Assembly (NCBI GenBank): GCA_026001145.1
Contig: BNZN01000021.1
Coordinates: 1 to 12,846, forward strand
Reading direction: 5' to 3'
Source of the DNA: Clostridia bacterium
Lineage (GTDB): Bacteria; Bacillota; Clostridia; Oscillospirales; Ruminococcaceae
Length of the DNA: 12,846 nucleotides
Shown piece after piece: positions 5,921 through 12,846 of this stretch. Both the position numbers and the translations under genes were made by a program. A model generated the notes under the pieces. That model was not told the origin of the DNA and did no database searches. It saw nothing but the letters and a program-made list of their open reading frames with translations. Each line of letters opens with the position of its first letter. The stretch's first letter is position 1.

Positions 5921-6709
5921 CTAAACAATTCTTTGGGTAGTCACGCTTAGCTCATTAACGATGTAATAGATAAATTGGGAATTGGTTGGCCGCATGATAA
6001 ACGACTGGGGAATTAAGTTATTTGCCATAGCTTTGCTGATCTTTGGCCAAGCAGTGGCGATTGCGTGACGAATTGCACGCTCGACACATGATGGGGTCGA
6101 ATTGTGTGAACGCGCGATAGTAGGATATATATCTTTGGTGACGCTGATACCGAAAGAGGATCTGTCAAACACAAACAAGACGGCTTCCTTCAGGTATGCA
6201 CATCCCTTTGTGCTAGGAGAGATCCCAAAACCTAAAACGACATTCGTGACCAACGGTTCAAGCTCTGTATGAGACACTCTGGGCAAACTGTTTACGCAGA
6301 ATTTTGCGGAGATACCTTTTCTATCAGAACTTCTAGCGCAGGAGATAAGGTGCAATATTTTGGAAAACAACAGGTTATTATCAAACGGCTTTAACAAATA
6401 ATCTCTTGCACCTGCCTCGATATTTTCACGCTTTAATTCAATATCCTCAATGTCAGAAAGAACGATAAATTGAGGTACAGAGGCTTTATGCTCGTTCGCG
6501 ATGTGTATCACAGAGGCTGCATCGAAAAAAGGCATGACAGCGTTCAAAACAACAACATCTGGCTTGTCTCTCTTTATGGCGTTCAAAATTTTTCGGCCAT
6601 CGTTTCCCAAACACAGAATACGAATTTGGTTGCGTAAGAAAAAGCATTTACAATTATCTTGGAAGAAAGAGTCTTCATCGGAGATCAAAACGCATGCATT
6701 ATGCCCCAA
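5921..6709 (-). CDS. spo0A: Spo0A-family response regulator lacking the phospho-acceptor Asp
   Basis: Spo0A is the master transcription regulator of sporulation entry in Bacillota. This 262-residue product has the usual order: receiver domain (1-122), short linker, and Spo0A C-terminal DNA-binding domain (about 158-256). The latter is clear from KGCAYLKEAV (168-177), TKDIYPTIA (191-199), STPSCVERAIRHAI (204-217), AW (220-221) and RPTNSQFI (240-247). In the receiver the acidic pair (D11, E12), the Ser/Thr position (S85) and the Lys (K107 in LLKPFD) are kept. The phosphorylation site reads VVVLNAVMP, so Asp is replaced by Asn56 (AAC, 6542-6544). In the recognition helix the usual TPSRVER is TPSCVER (Cys208; Arg211 in B. 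subtilis). The start is TTG at 6707-6709 with an excellent AAAGGAGGG site. The gene is divergent from murA and, unlike in many relatives, has no spoIVB beside it. Confidence 0.93.
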   Translation of the reverse strand: MGHNACVLISDEDSFFQDNCKCFFLRNQIRILCLGNDGRKILNAIKRDKPDVVVLNAVMPFFDAASVIHIANEHKASVPQFIVLSDIEDIELKRENIEAGARDYLLKPFDNNLLFSKILHLISCARSSDRKGISAKFCVNSLPRVSHTELEPLVTNVVLGFGISPSTKGCAYLKEAVLFVFDRSSFGISVTKDIYPTIARSHNSTPSCVERAIRHAIATAWPKISKAMANNLIPQSFIMRPTNSQFIYYIVNELSVTTQRIV

Positions 6710-6752
6710 TTTTCGTCCCTCCTTTAATGATTTTTGTTAATTATCACCATTG

Positions 6753-6772
6753 TCAAGTACATTCAAGTGTAT
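6753..6772. repeat. Tandem 10-bp repeat at the spo0A transcription start
   Basis: TCAAGTACAT (6753-6762) is followed directly by TCAAGTGTAT (6763-6772), differing at two positions. The pair lies just downstream of the predicted spo0A -10 box, a typical place for an operator. The same stretch also contains TACA and TGTA as a small inverted repeat. Confidence 0.3.
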
Positions 6773-6778
6773 TTAACT

Positions 6779-6808
6779 ATTCTATCACATAATTGATTAA
6801 AATTCCAA
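6779..6808 (-). promoter_or_regulatory. Candidate promoter of spo0A
   Basis: Read on the minus strand, TTGGAA (6808-6803) is followed after 18 bases by TAGAAT (6784-6779), preceded by TGTGA. This would give a leader of about 60 bases. The -35 box is weak and a sigma-H type promoter cannot be excluded. No canonical 0A box (TGTCGAA) was found between spo0A and murA. Confidence 0.35.
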
Positions 6809-7062
6809 TAAAATTTATAAAGAAACAAAATGAAAAAATGATAATTTAATTTTGATAATTGGCAGATTTAGGGTTAATTAGGTTTTTAAATTCCAATACA
6901 GGGAAAACAATGCCAATAATATCCAGAAAAATATGAAATAAAAATGACTAAGCAAGCATAAAAATTCGAATAATTATGCATTTAAGGCAAATAAAAATTA
7001 ACAAAAACTGTGCCATACAGACCGTGTGTTCTGGCTTTGCAAAGAACCAAACGAGCTAGATT
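6809..7062. other. AT-rich spacer between spo0A and murA
   Basis: I see no gene in this very AT-rich stretch. The 11-mer AAATTCCAATA occurs twice nearby (6800-6810 and 6888-6898), and a related TGCCAATAAT follows at about 6911. These may be binding sites or chance in AT-rich DNA. Confidence 0.4.
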
Positions 7063-7090
7063 TTGACTTATAGAAAACATATGCTATACT
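7063..7090 (+). promoter_or_regulatory. Promoter of murA
   Basis: TTGACT (7063-7068), a 16-base spacer and TATACT (7085-7090), with an extended -10 TGC directly before it, make a strong sigma-A type promoter. It gives a leader of about 75 bases before the murA start. Confidence 0.65.
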
Positions 7091-7106
7091 TATCTGTGGG
7101 CGGAGT

Positions 7107-7137
7107 TACTTCGAAAAAGCAAAAAAGTCGAGAAGTA
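7107..7137 (+). promoter_or_regulatory. Leader hairpin upstream of murA
   Basis: TACTTC-GA (7107-7114) can pair with TC-GA-GAAGTA (7128-7137), with a two-base bulge, around an A-rich loop. It lies in the 5' leader between promoter and ribosome binding site. No known riboswitch is recognised; it may only stabilise the RNA. Confidence 0.25.
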
Positions 7138-7173
7138 TCACGACCTTAAAGATTCACTAAGGAGGGTCTGGGC

Positions 7174-8502
7174 TTGTCTGTATTTTTTGTGAAGGGTGGA
7201 ATCTCTCTCAAGGGAAGTGTTTCCGTGAGTGGAGCGAAAAACGCTGCAGTTGCAATTATCCCTGCTACACTAGTATCAAACACACCGTGCACCATAGAAA
7301 ACATACCCAATATACGCGATGTGGACACGTTACTTGACATAATTTCGGATATGGGGGCTAAAGTTCAGAAGCTGGACGAACATACAATAGTTATTGATCC
7401 AACTCAGTTGGGGTGCCCAGTTGTCCCATATGAGGCAACAAAAAAAATGCGTGCTTCATATTATCTGCTTGGCGCTCTGCTTGGCAGATTTGGGAAAGCT
7501 GATGTTGCAATGCCCGGTGGTTGCAAAATTGGAGTCAGACCGATAGATCAGCACATAAAAGGGTTTAATGCTATCGGGGTCGACATTAAGATGAGAAATG
7601 GAATGATCAAAGCGCGCTCCGAAAAACTCACAGGTGGATTGGTTTATTTTGATACTGTGTCGGTTGGTGCTACTATAAATGTTATGCTAGCCAGCGTTCG
7701 TGCTGAGGGGACTACAGTTCTTGAAAATGCCGCCAAAGAACCACATGTTGTTGATGTTGCCAACTTTTTGAACACCTTGGGTGCAGATATTCTTGGAGCG
7801 GGCACCGATATAATCAGAGTAAAAGGGGTGAAAGATCTGACGGGAAGGTCATATTCCATTGTCCCGGATCAGATTGAAGCTGGTACTTTTATGCTCTGCG
7901 CAATGGCAACACGTGGAGATGTTGAAATCAAAAATGTCACACCAAAGCACCTTTGCACTATCACAGACAAGCTTAAAAATGTCGGTGCGATTGTCACAGA
8001 ATTTGACGATTCTGTTCGCATTCAGATGTTGGGCAATATTTCTAATACAAACATAAAAACCATGCCTTACCCGGGCTTCCCCACTGACATGCAGCCGCAA
8101 ATGGTTGCTTTGCTTTCGTTGGCAAGCGGGACAAGTATCGTCACAGAAGGGATCTGGGAAAGTAGATTTAAATATGTGGGTGAACTCGCCAGACTAGGAG
8201 CAAAACTTCAGGTTAACGATCGAACGGTGGTGATTGAAGGAACTGACCAATTCACAGCGGCACCAGTTAAAGCGACAGATCTGCGCGCGGGCGCGGCTTT
8301 GTTAATTGCTGCCCTTGCCGCAAAAGGAACAACCAAAATTGAATGTGTTCACCATATTGAGCGTGGTTACGAGGATATCGTTGGCAAACTCCAAAAATTG
8401 GGTGCAGATATCGTGAGGTCTGATGATTCTTTGCCTTCCGAAATGGCACATTCAGAAACTAATTCGTTTCCGGGTTATTCCTCGGTAAGAGAGTGCAGTT
8501 GA
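7174..8502 (+). CDS. murA: UDP-N-acetylglucosamine 1-carboxyvinyltransferase
   Basis: This enzyme catalyses the first committed step of peptidoglycan synthesis in the cytoplasm, transferring enolpyruvate from phosphoenolpyruvate to UDP-GlcNAc. Motifs: GAKNAAVAIIPATLVS (20-35) with the substrate-contacting Lys22 and Asn23; KMRASYYLLG (91-100) with Arg93; and PGGCKIGVRPIDQHIKG (114-130) with the active-site Cys117, the residue attacked by fosfomycin. The body is of normal length, but the C-terminus carries about 25 extra polar residues (ending SSVRECS) beyond the usual end. The start is TTG at 7174, chosen because AAGGAGGG (7159-7166) is at ideal distance; an internal GTG at 7189 is less likely. 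Firmicutes often have two murA paralogues, and I cannot say which one this is. The next gene follows after 61 bases. Confidence 0.95.
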   Translation: MSVFFVKGGISLKGSVSVSGAKNAAVAIIPATLVSNTPCTIENIPNIRDVDTLLDIISDMGAKVQKLDEHTIVIDPTQLGCPVVPYEATKKMRASYYLLGALLGRFGKADVAMPGGCKIGVRPIDQHIKGFNAIGVDIKMRNGMIKARSEKLTGGLVYFDTVSVGATINVMLASVRAEGTTVLENAAKEPHVVDVANFLNTLGADILGAGTDIIRVKGVKDLTGRSYSIVPDQIEAGTFMLCAMATRGDVEIKNVTPKHLCTITDKLKNVGAIVTEFDDSVRIQMLGNISNTNIKTMPYPGFPTDMQPQMVALLSLASGTSIVTEGIWESRFKYVGELARLGAKLQVNDRTVVIEGTDQFTAAPVKATDLRAGAALLIAALAAKGTTKIECVHHIERGYEDIVGKLQKLGADIVRSDDSLPSEMAHSETNSFPGYSSVRECS

Positions 8503-8563
8503 CAAAAGTTTTGCCCCTTTCGAGTTTATTTTAAGTTTTAAGAATAATAATAGGAGGAAGATT

Positions 8564-9508
8564 ATGAAAGTTCGTACTTTTCAATTTTCAGTAATTGGAT
8601 TGGTTTGCGCAGCCACGGTGGTTGGTGCGTTAGCCTTGTCAGGCGGTGTTTGCCAGGCTACCAAAAAACATCCGGAGGTTGCAAGAATTAAAAAAAGGCT
8701 GATCGAAAAAACAAAGAAAGAAGATGCTAAATTGACACAGGAAGAGGATACTAAATCAGCGCAAGTGAAACAGGACGAGCTTACAAAAGATCTTGATTTG
8801 ATGCAGTTTGAAAAACCCAAGAAAGGGGATACGATTGCCACAATCAAGACCAGCATGGGTGACATTAAGATAAAACTTTTCCCCAAACAAGCTCCAAAGG
8901 CCTGCGAGAATTTCACTTCGCTTGCTAAAGACGGCTACTACAAAGATGTGATATTCCACAGAGTTATCAATAACTTTATGATTCAGACTGGTGACCCCAA
9001 AGGAACAGGAACAGGCGGGGAAAGCAAGTGGGGCAAGCCGTTTAAAGATGAATTCTCTACCCTCCTTCATAACTACAAAGGCGCTGTTTCGATGGCAAAT
9101 GCCGGCGCGAACACGAATGGCAGCCAGTTTTTTATTGTTCAAGCCAGTAGCCCTGTAGAAACAAACCCAGATGCTGATGATAAGGTGAAGGAAGCTTACA
9201 AAAAACTTGGTGGAACTCCGCATCTGGATAATAAACACACGGTTTTTGGCCAGGTTATTGAAGGTTTGGATGTGGTGGATAAAATCGCCGGTGTGGAAGT
9301 CGGCGCGGCCGACAAGCCTATTACTCCAATTACCATAACCGAGATAGAAATAAGCGAATATTCTGAAGATGAAGCTGAGAAGAAAGATGATGTATCTGCA
9401 ACAGATCAAAAATCAAAAGCAAAAGATAAATCTAAAAAGAAAAAGGTTGCGGCAGATCAAGCAAAAGGCAAAGTCAAAAAAGAACCAGCAGCAAAAAAGA
9501 AAGTGTAA
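8564..9508 (+). CDS. Secreted cyclophilin-type peptidyl-prolyl isomerase with Lys-rich tail
   Basis: This is a cis-trans prolyl isomerase that probably helps fold proteins outside the membrane. Residues 1-32 form a signal peptide (MKVRTF, then a hydrophobic core) with likely cleavage at VCQA|T; Cys30 does not sit in a canonical lipobox. A charged Lys/Glu-rich spacer (33-85) leads to the cyclophilin domain (about 88-265), with FHRVINNFMIQTGDP (131-145; Arg133, Phe138, Gln141) and MANAGANTNGSQFFI (177-191; Gln188). The usual Trp is replaced by His225 in HLDNKHTVFG, as in many bacterial forms. The tail (about 266-314) is nearly all Lys, Asp, Glu and Ala and ends AAKKKV; it could bind wall polymers. 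The start ATG is preceded by AGGAGGAAG. A TTGACA (8499-8504) overlaps the murA stop, but no good -10 follows it, so the gene may be co-transcribed with murA. Confidence 0.92.
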   Translation: MKVRTFQFSVIGLVCAATVVGALALSGGVCQATKKHPEVARIKKRLIEKTKKEDAKLTQEEDTKSAQVKQDELTKDLDLMQFEKPKKGDTIATIKTSMGDIKIKLFPKQAPKACENFTSLAKDGYYKDVIFHRVINNFMIQTGDPKGTGTGGESKWGKPFKDEFSTLLHNYKGAVSMANAGANTNGSQFFIVQASSPVETNPDADDKVKEAYKKLGGTPHLDNKHTVFGQVIEGLDVVDKIAGVEVGAADKPITPITITEIEISEYSEDEAEKKDDVSATDQKSKAKDKSKKKKVAADQAKGKVKKEPAAKKKV

Positions 9509-9554
9509 TCTTGCTTTCCAAGCATTCCGAAACTCGAAACAAATCCACCTTCTC

Positions 9555-9603
9555 GAACTTTTCTTTAATTTGAAAGAAAAGTTCCAAAAGAAACAATTTT
9601 TTT
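9555..9603 (+). terminator. Hairpin with downstream T-run after the cyclophilin gene
   Basis: GAACTTTTCTTT (9555-9566) pairs perfectly with AAAGAAAAGTTC (9573-9584) over 12 bp with a 6-base loop, and a run of seven T lies at 9597-9603. The stem is AT-rich and the T-run is 12 bases away, so it may terminate weakly. A second possible hairpin, CCAAAA with TTTTGG, overlaps the T-run. Confidence 0.5.
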
Positions 9604-9624
9604 GGGATGTTTAACTTTCCGCCG

Positions 9625-9654
9625 TTGACTTTTGCTTTCATAGAGAAGTAAACA
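9625..9654 (+). promoter_or_regulatory. Candidate promoter of murC
   Basis: TTGACT (9625-9630) is followed after 18 bases by TAAACA (9649-9654). The -35 is good and the -10 weak. It lies between the terminator-like hairpin and the murC ribosome binding site (AGAGG, about 9675), which fits a separate murC transcript. Confidence 0.3.
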
Positions 9655-9685
9655 GATGATAACACCAAAGGGAAAGAGGTTGTGA

Positions 9686-11059
9686 ATGGATCCACTTAGT
9701 TTGGGCAAAAAGAAGATTCACTTCATTGGTGTTGGTGGCTCTGGCATTTTCCCGGTTGTTCAGATTTTGAGCGGCTTGGGATATGAGCTTTCTGGTTCGG
9801 ATGTTGAGGATGGAAGCACACTCGCGCGTGTCAGGGATCTTGGTGTAAAAGTCTTTGTCGGGCATGCAGCCGAAAACATCGCCGGTGCTGAGTTAATCGT
9901 TTACAGCGCCGCGATTCCAGCTAACAACCCTGAATTGATGCAAGCTCAGCAAAACAAAACCGAAATGATGACGCGATCTAAAATGCTGGGGATAATAACA
10001 GCAAGATATAAACGAAGCGTTTGCATTGCTGGTACACATGGGAAAACCACAACCACCGCTCTTTTGACTCAAATCCTCCTTGAAAACGACATCGACACCA
10101 GCGCTATTGTTGGCGGGGTGCTTCCAATTCTTGGCGGCAGCGGACGGTTCGGTCAATCTGATGTTTGCGTGTGTGAAGCTTGTGAATATGCGAACACATT
10201 CCTGGATCTTAATTCCAGCATCAGTATTGTTTTAAACATCGACAATGACCATCTTGAGTTTTTTGGATCGATGGAAAATTTGATTTCGGCATTTGGAAAA
10301 TTTTGCTCACAAACCAAAGATCTTGTGATATATAACGGCGACGATGCAAACACAAAAGAAGCCGTTTCGGTGGCGTCTGTGCGCAAAATTTCGTTTGGCC
10401 TCAAGGAATCTAATGACTATTATGCGGCAAACATCAAAAGGCCCCGTTTTCAGAGCACGGCTTTTTATCTGTTCAAAGGTGCCGAGAAGTTGGCCTCATT
10501 GACGTTCAACATCCCAGGTGAACATAACGTATATAACATCTTGGCCGGTTGCGTGGCTGCCCTTGAACTTGGGTTAACGCCGGAACAGCTGAAAACTCCC
10601 GTTTTTAATTTCAAAGGCGCAAACAGACGTTTCGAAGTGTTATATAAATCAGAAAAACTGGTTGTTGTTGATGATTATGCACATCACCCGGCAGAAATAA
10701 AAGCGACTTTGATTGCGGCTAGGCAATCACCATATAAGAATATTTGGGCAATATTCCAGCCGTTTACTTATTCCAGAACAAAAGAATTACTTGATGATTT
10801 TGTCGATGCACTTTCTCTGGCCGATCGGTGCATAATCACCGACATCATGGGCGGTCGCGAATTTGATGACCTTGGAATTTCGAGTTCAGATCTTGCGAAA
10901 AAAATCCCGAATTCCGTGCAGATCAGCGGTTTTGATGATGTTGTGCAGTATGTTATTGAGAATGCTTTGGAAAATACACTTGTGATAACTCTTGGATGTG
11001 GAAATATATATAAAGCTGCAAGGCAGTTAGTTAAGAAATTGGAAGGTGAATGCTCATGA
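9686..11059 (+). CDS. murC: UDP-N-acetylmuramate--L-alanine ligase
   Basis: MurC is the cytoplasmic ATP-dependent ligase that adds the first amino acid, L-alanine, to UDP-N-acetylmuramate. The 457-residue length is normal. Domain 1 has the nucleotide-sugar binding loop IGVGGSG (14-20). The central ATPase domain has GTHGKTTTT (116-124), CEACEYANTFLDL, and NIDNDHLEFFG. The C-terminal domain has NRRFE, DDYAHHPAEI (329-338) and FQPFTYSRT (357-365). EACEY and DDYAHHP favour MurC over MurD, MurE and Mpl. In the last motif the position usually His (FQPHxYSRT) is Phe360, a small deviation that may be lineage-specific. The ATG at 9686 follows GAGG at good spacing. The stop overlaps the start of the DegV-family gene, so the two are probably translated together. 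Confidence 0.95.
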   Translation: MDPLSLGKKKIHFIGVGGSGIFPVVQILSGLGYELSGSDVEDGSTLARVRDLGVKVFVGHAAENIAGAELIVYSAAIPANNPELMQAQQNKTEMMTRSKMLGIITARYKRSVCIAGTHGKTTTTALLTQILLENDIDTSAIVGGVLPILGGSGRFGQSDVCVCEACEYANTFLDLNSSISIVLNIDNDHLEFFGSMENLISAFGKFCSQTKDLVIYNGDDANTKEAVSVASVRKISFGLKESNDYYAANIKRPRFQSTAFYLFKGAEKLASLTFNIPGEHNVYNILAGCVAALELGLTPEQLKTPVFNFKGANRRFEVLYKSEKLVVVDDYAHHPAEIKATLIAARQSPYKNIWAIFQPFTYSRTKELLDDFVDALSLADRCIITDIMGGREFDDLGISSSDLAKKIPNSVQISGFDDVVQYVIENALENTLVITLGCGNIYKAARQLVKKLEGECS

Positions 11060-11913
11060 ATAATTTTGTGATAACAGCCGATGCTGGTGCTGACTTGAAT
11101 AAATATTTCAAGAAGAAATTTGATACGCACTCTGTCAGATTCCCCTGCTTTTTAAATGAAAAACCGTTCGATAGCACCGACCACGCAAAATTTTATAGCA
11201 GCATGAGAAATGGAGTTGCTGTTTCAACGTCACAGGTTAATCCTGAAGAGGTTTACAGCTTCTTCAATCCCTTTCTCAAAGATGGACTTGATATCGTCCA
11301 CATTTCTTTTTCTTCTGGTCTCAGCGGTTCTTTTAACAGTTATTGCACAGCAAGAGACACACTTATGGAACGTTACCCACACCGAAAAATGAGTGTCATT
11401 GATTCCAAAGCAGCTGCATCAGGTCAGGGTCTTCTTTATGCAATTGCTTTGCAGATGCAATGTGATGGCAAAACATTCGAAGAGATTGTGAGTTGGCTGG
11501 AACAAAATGTATATCATCTGCATCACCTGTTCACAGTTGATAACCTGTCTTACCTGCAACGGGGTGGCAGAATCTCTAAAACCACAGCTGTTGTCGGTGC
11601 AATCCTTGGAGTTAAGCCTCTCCTCTTGGTGGATGCCGAAGGTCGGCTTCAGCTTTATTCCAAAACTCGTGGCAGACGCAGATCTCTTGACACACTCGTC
11701 GAAAATATAAGTGATTATCTTTCTGATCTTGAAAACAAGTTTATGTTTATCTCGCACGCGGACTGCCAGGAGGATGCCGAATATTGTGCCAAACTCATCA
11801 AAAAAACTTATCGCTGCGAAGTATACATCGCAGACCTCGTCCCGTTTATTGGTGCACACAGCGGTCCTGGCACTGTGCATGTTGCATTCTTTGGGAAGCG
11901 ACGTGATTTTTAG
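11056..11913 (+). CDS. DegV family fatty-acid-binding protein
   Basis: DegV proteins bind a single fatty acid; the characterised FakB members present it to the kinase FakA for phospholipid synthesis. This product of 285 residues has the family hallmarks: TADAGADL at the N-terminus, the STSQVNPEEV segment, SSGLSGSFNSY, VIDSKAAASGQGLL, VDNLSYLQRGGRIS and, near the end, GAHSGPGTVHVAFFG. I place the start at ATG 11056, overlapping the murC stop as ATGA, because GGAAGG (11041-11046) is then 9 bases away; an ATG two codons upstream (11050) is only 3 bases from it. Tight overlap with murC suggests coupled translation, so lipid and wall precursor supply may be co-expressed. No FakA gene is in the window, and ligand and partner are unknown. 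Confidence 0.92.
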   Translation: MNNFVITADAGADLNKYFKKKFDTHSVRFPCFLNEKPFDSTDHAKFYSSMRNGVAVSTSQVNPEEVYSFFNPFLKDGLDIVHISFSSGLSGSFNSYCTARDTLMERYPHRKMSVIDSKAAASGQGLLYAIALQMQCDGKTFEEIVSWLEQNVYHLHHLFTVDNLSYLQRGGRISKTTAVVGAILGVKPLLLVDAEGRLQLYSKTRGRRRSLDTLVENISDYLSDLENKFMFISHADCQEDAEYCAKLIKKTYRCEVYIADLVPFIGAHSGPGTVHVAFFGKRRDF

Positions 11914-11968
11914 CTGTTCCTTTCCTTTGCAGAGAGTGCTTGAGAAAAAGAAAGTTTGCATAAGTTAT

Positions 11969-11997
11969 GAGATATCACCCAGAGGAGGTGGTGTCTC
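11969..11997 (+). terminator. Strong hairpin downstream of the DegV-family gene
   Basis: GAGATATCACC (11969-11979) pairs with GGTGGTGTCTC (11987-11997) over 11 positions including two G-U pairs, with a 7-base loop. No T-run follows, so it may protect the 3' end of the RNA or act with the hairpin further on rather than terminate alone. Confidence 0.35.
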
Positions 11998-12041
11998 GAA
12001 TTTGTGTTGCTTCCCAAAATGTTTTGTGCGAGATGTTATGA

Positions 12042-12093
12042 AATTAGAGAAAATTTTAAATAAAATATGGCTTATTCTCTGAAATTAATTTTT
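12042..12093 (+). terminator. Possible terminator before the second secreted-protein gene
   Basis: AATTAGAGAA (12042-12051) can pair with TTCTCT-ga-AATT (12075-12086) around an AT-rich loop, and five T follow at 12089-12093. The stem is AT-rich and the loop long. Its position, just before a new promoter, supports a role in ending the murC transcript. Confidence 0.35.
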
Positions 12094-12108
12094 ACATGCA
12101 AAAAAGTA

Positions 12109-12137
12109 TTGACAAGTCACATAGATTATGATAAACT
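12109..12137 (+). promoter_or_regulatory. Promoter of the second secreted-protein gene
   Basis: It has TTGACA (12109-12114), a 17-base spacer and TAAACT (12132-12137) preceded by TGA. It is clearly homologous to the promoter at 683-711: TATTGACAAGTC is shared, followed by CAT, ATT, TGATA and ACTCAT at matching positions. Confidence 0.75.
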
Positions 12138-12148
12138 CATAAACATGA

Positions 12149-12167
12149 GAGCTAGGAGTTCTAGCTC
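12149..12167 (+). promoter_or_regulatory. Leader-RNA hairpin with GAGTT loop (second copy)
   Basis: GAGCTAG (12149-12155) pairs with CTAGCTC (12161-12167) around the loop GAGTT. Compared with 720-740, the loop and inner CTAG pairs are identical, while the outer stem differs on both sides and still pairs. Confidence 0.55.
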
Positions 12168-12202
12168 CGAAATTTGTAAATGATTATGGCGGTTTTTATT
12201 TT

Positions 12203-12846
12203 ATGAAAAGCAAGAAAAACTTGCAGAAAATTCTGTGTGTTGTTCTCGCTGCGGCGAGTGTTTCTTCTATAATTGTGCCAGTCTCTTACGCTGATACTTT
12301 TTTCTCACAAACAGGTGGCGGGACAGGGCGCGCGCTAAAAGGTCTCCAAGTAGACAAAAAATCTACCGACCCAGCGAACGATCCAAATAAGACAAAGATT
12401 TTGAGCGAGAATGGCATTTCGGAAAGTGACAGCGAATATCAAGCAGCGTATCTAGAAATGAAAAAAATGGAATTTAATGGTGTTCCCCACGACCCCAGAT
12501 ATTTTTGGGTTATTGCTAAACGCGGACTGCCAGTAGGAGAAATTCTAAAAACTACACTTAAATTTACAATCACCAAGTATCAGGGAGAAGCGTGGACAAA
12601 AATCGAAGTTGCCGAAAAACAGCCAGCAACGCCGGGAAGTGTTCGTGTGCTGCGTGTTTGTTTGAGCAAGGCAAAAAAAGAAGGCGCGGCAGGCGTTGCT
12701 GCTGACCCTGACGTTTCCTCTGTTGGCAGCGGTCTGGTGGAAGCAACACGAACGCTCTCCACAATCGACGCGGCTGGCACAAATTGCAACTTGAATTTTT
12801 CGTGGGAACTTGATCGTTACATTATTCTCAAAGTGCTGCGGCTGCT
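12203..12846 (+). CDS. Second secreted protein of the same family, 3' end outside the window
   Basis: The ATG at 12203 opens a frame that stays open to the right edge (214 complete codons). The signal peptide MKSKKNLQKILCVVLAAASV, followed by a site at SYA|D, parallels that of the gene at 766 (shared KK, LCV-L, ASVSS, PVS-AD). The two also share promoter, leader hairpin and the TTTTATTTTATG start context. The mature part is hydrophilic: a Lys/Asp-rich segment (33-75), a mixed region with KTTLKFTITKYQGEAWTK (about 117-134), and an Ala/Gly/Val-rich stretch. Sequence similarity to the first protein beyond the signal peptide is not obvious. The ribosome binding site (GGCGG, about 12188) is weaker than that of the first gene. 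I cannot assign a function; an exported surface or secreted protein is the likely class. Confidence 0.75.
   Translation, partial: MKSKKNLQKILCVVLAAASVSSIIVPVSYADTFFSQTGGGTGRALKGLQVDKKSTDPANDPNKTKILSENGISESDSEYQAAYLEMKKMEFNGVPHDPRYFWVIAKRGLPVGEILKTTLKFTITKYQGEAWTKIEVAEKQPATPGSVRVLRVCLSKAKKEGAAGVAADPDVSSVGSGLVEATRTLSTIDAAGTNCNLNFSWELDRYIILKVLRL

Noticed and set aside
8756..9409. A 217-residue minus-strand frame opposite the cyclophilin gene.
   Set aside because: It is a shadow of a well-supported gene, with improbable composition and no translation start signals.
12827..12846. In another frame the last 18 bases read QSAAAA, like the Ala-rich linker start of the first secreted protein, hinting at a second frameshift.
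   Set aside because: Only six codons are visible before the window ends and the annotated frame is equally open; there is too little to judge.

Overview
The window looks like a piece of a Clostridia-type (Bacillota) chromosome. The evidence is a Spo0A homologue with its characteristic C-terminal DNA-binding domain, strong AGGAGG-type ribosome binding sites, TTG and GTG starts, and a set of housekeeping genes of Firmicutes type (aroQ, mutS2, murA, murC, DegV family). Species cannot be read from the sequence. Two things hint at a specialised or host-associated lifestyle: Spo0A has lost its phospho-acceptor aspartate, and there is a family of secreted proteins with signs of rearrangement.

Layout. 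Positions 1-2188 are an accessory region. A secreted-protein gene (766-2188) has its own promoter (683-711) and leader hairpin (720-740), and is split by a frameshift in a Pro/Ala/Ser linker. Its signal-peptide coding segment (782-894) is repeated perfectly, inverted, at 1-113. The two arms bracket 668 bp carrying the promoter, the start codon and an orphan reading frame, which is the layout of an invertible expression site. Positions 2327-5178 hold aroQ and mutS2, overlapping and probably one transcript. Positions 5179-5920 are non-coding: a GC-rich, hairpin-rich stretch behind its own promoter (candidate structured RNA, about 5265-5660), then a 58-bp palindromic remnant with IS3-family-like ends. 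spo0A runs leftward (6709-5921) and is divergent from murA across an AT-rich spacer. murA, a secreted cyclophilin, murC and a DegV-family gene run rightward (7174-11913). At the right edge a second secreted-protein gene (12203 to beyond the end) has the same promoter, leader hairpin and signal-peptide type as the first.

How the genes fit together. murA and murC make peptidoglycan precursors, the cyclophilin probably acts outside the membrane, and DegV proteins bind fatty acids for lipid synthesis. The core stretch is therefore about envelope building, plus shikimate-pathway (aroQ) and DNA/ribosome-related (mutS2) functions. The two secreted-protein genes at either end share regulatory sequence and probably belong to a larger dispersed family. 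The most interesting idea is that this family is expressed from a switchable site by recombination between identical 5' coding segments. The main alternative is an assembly or amplification chimera at the left edge.
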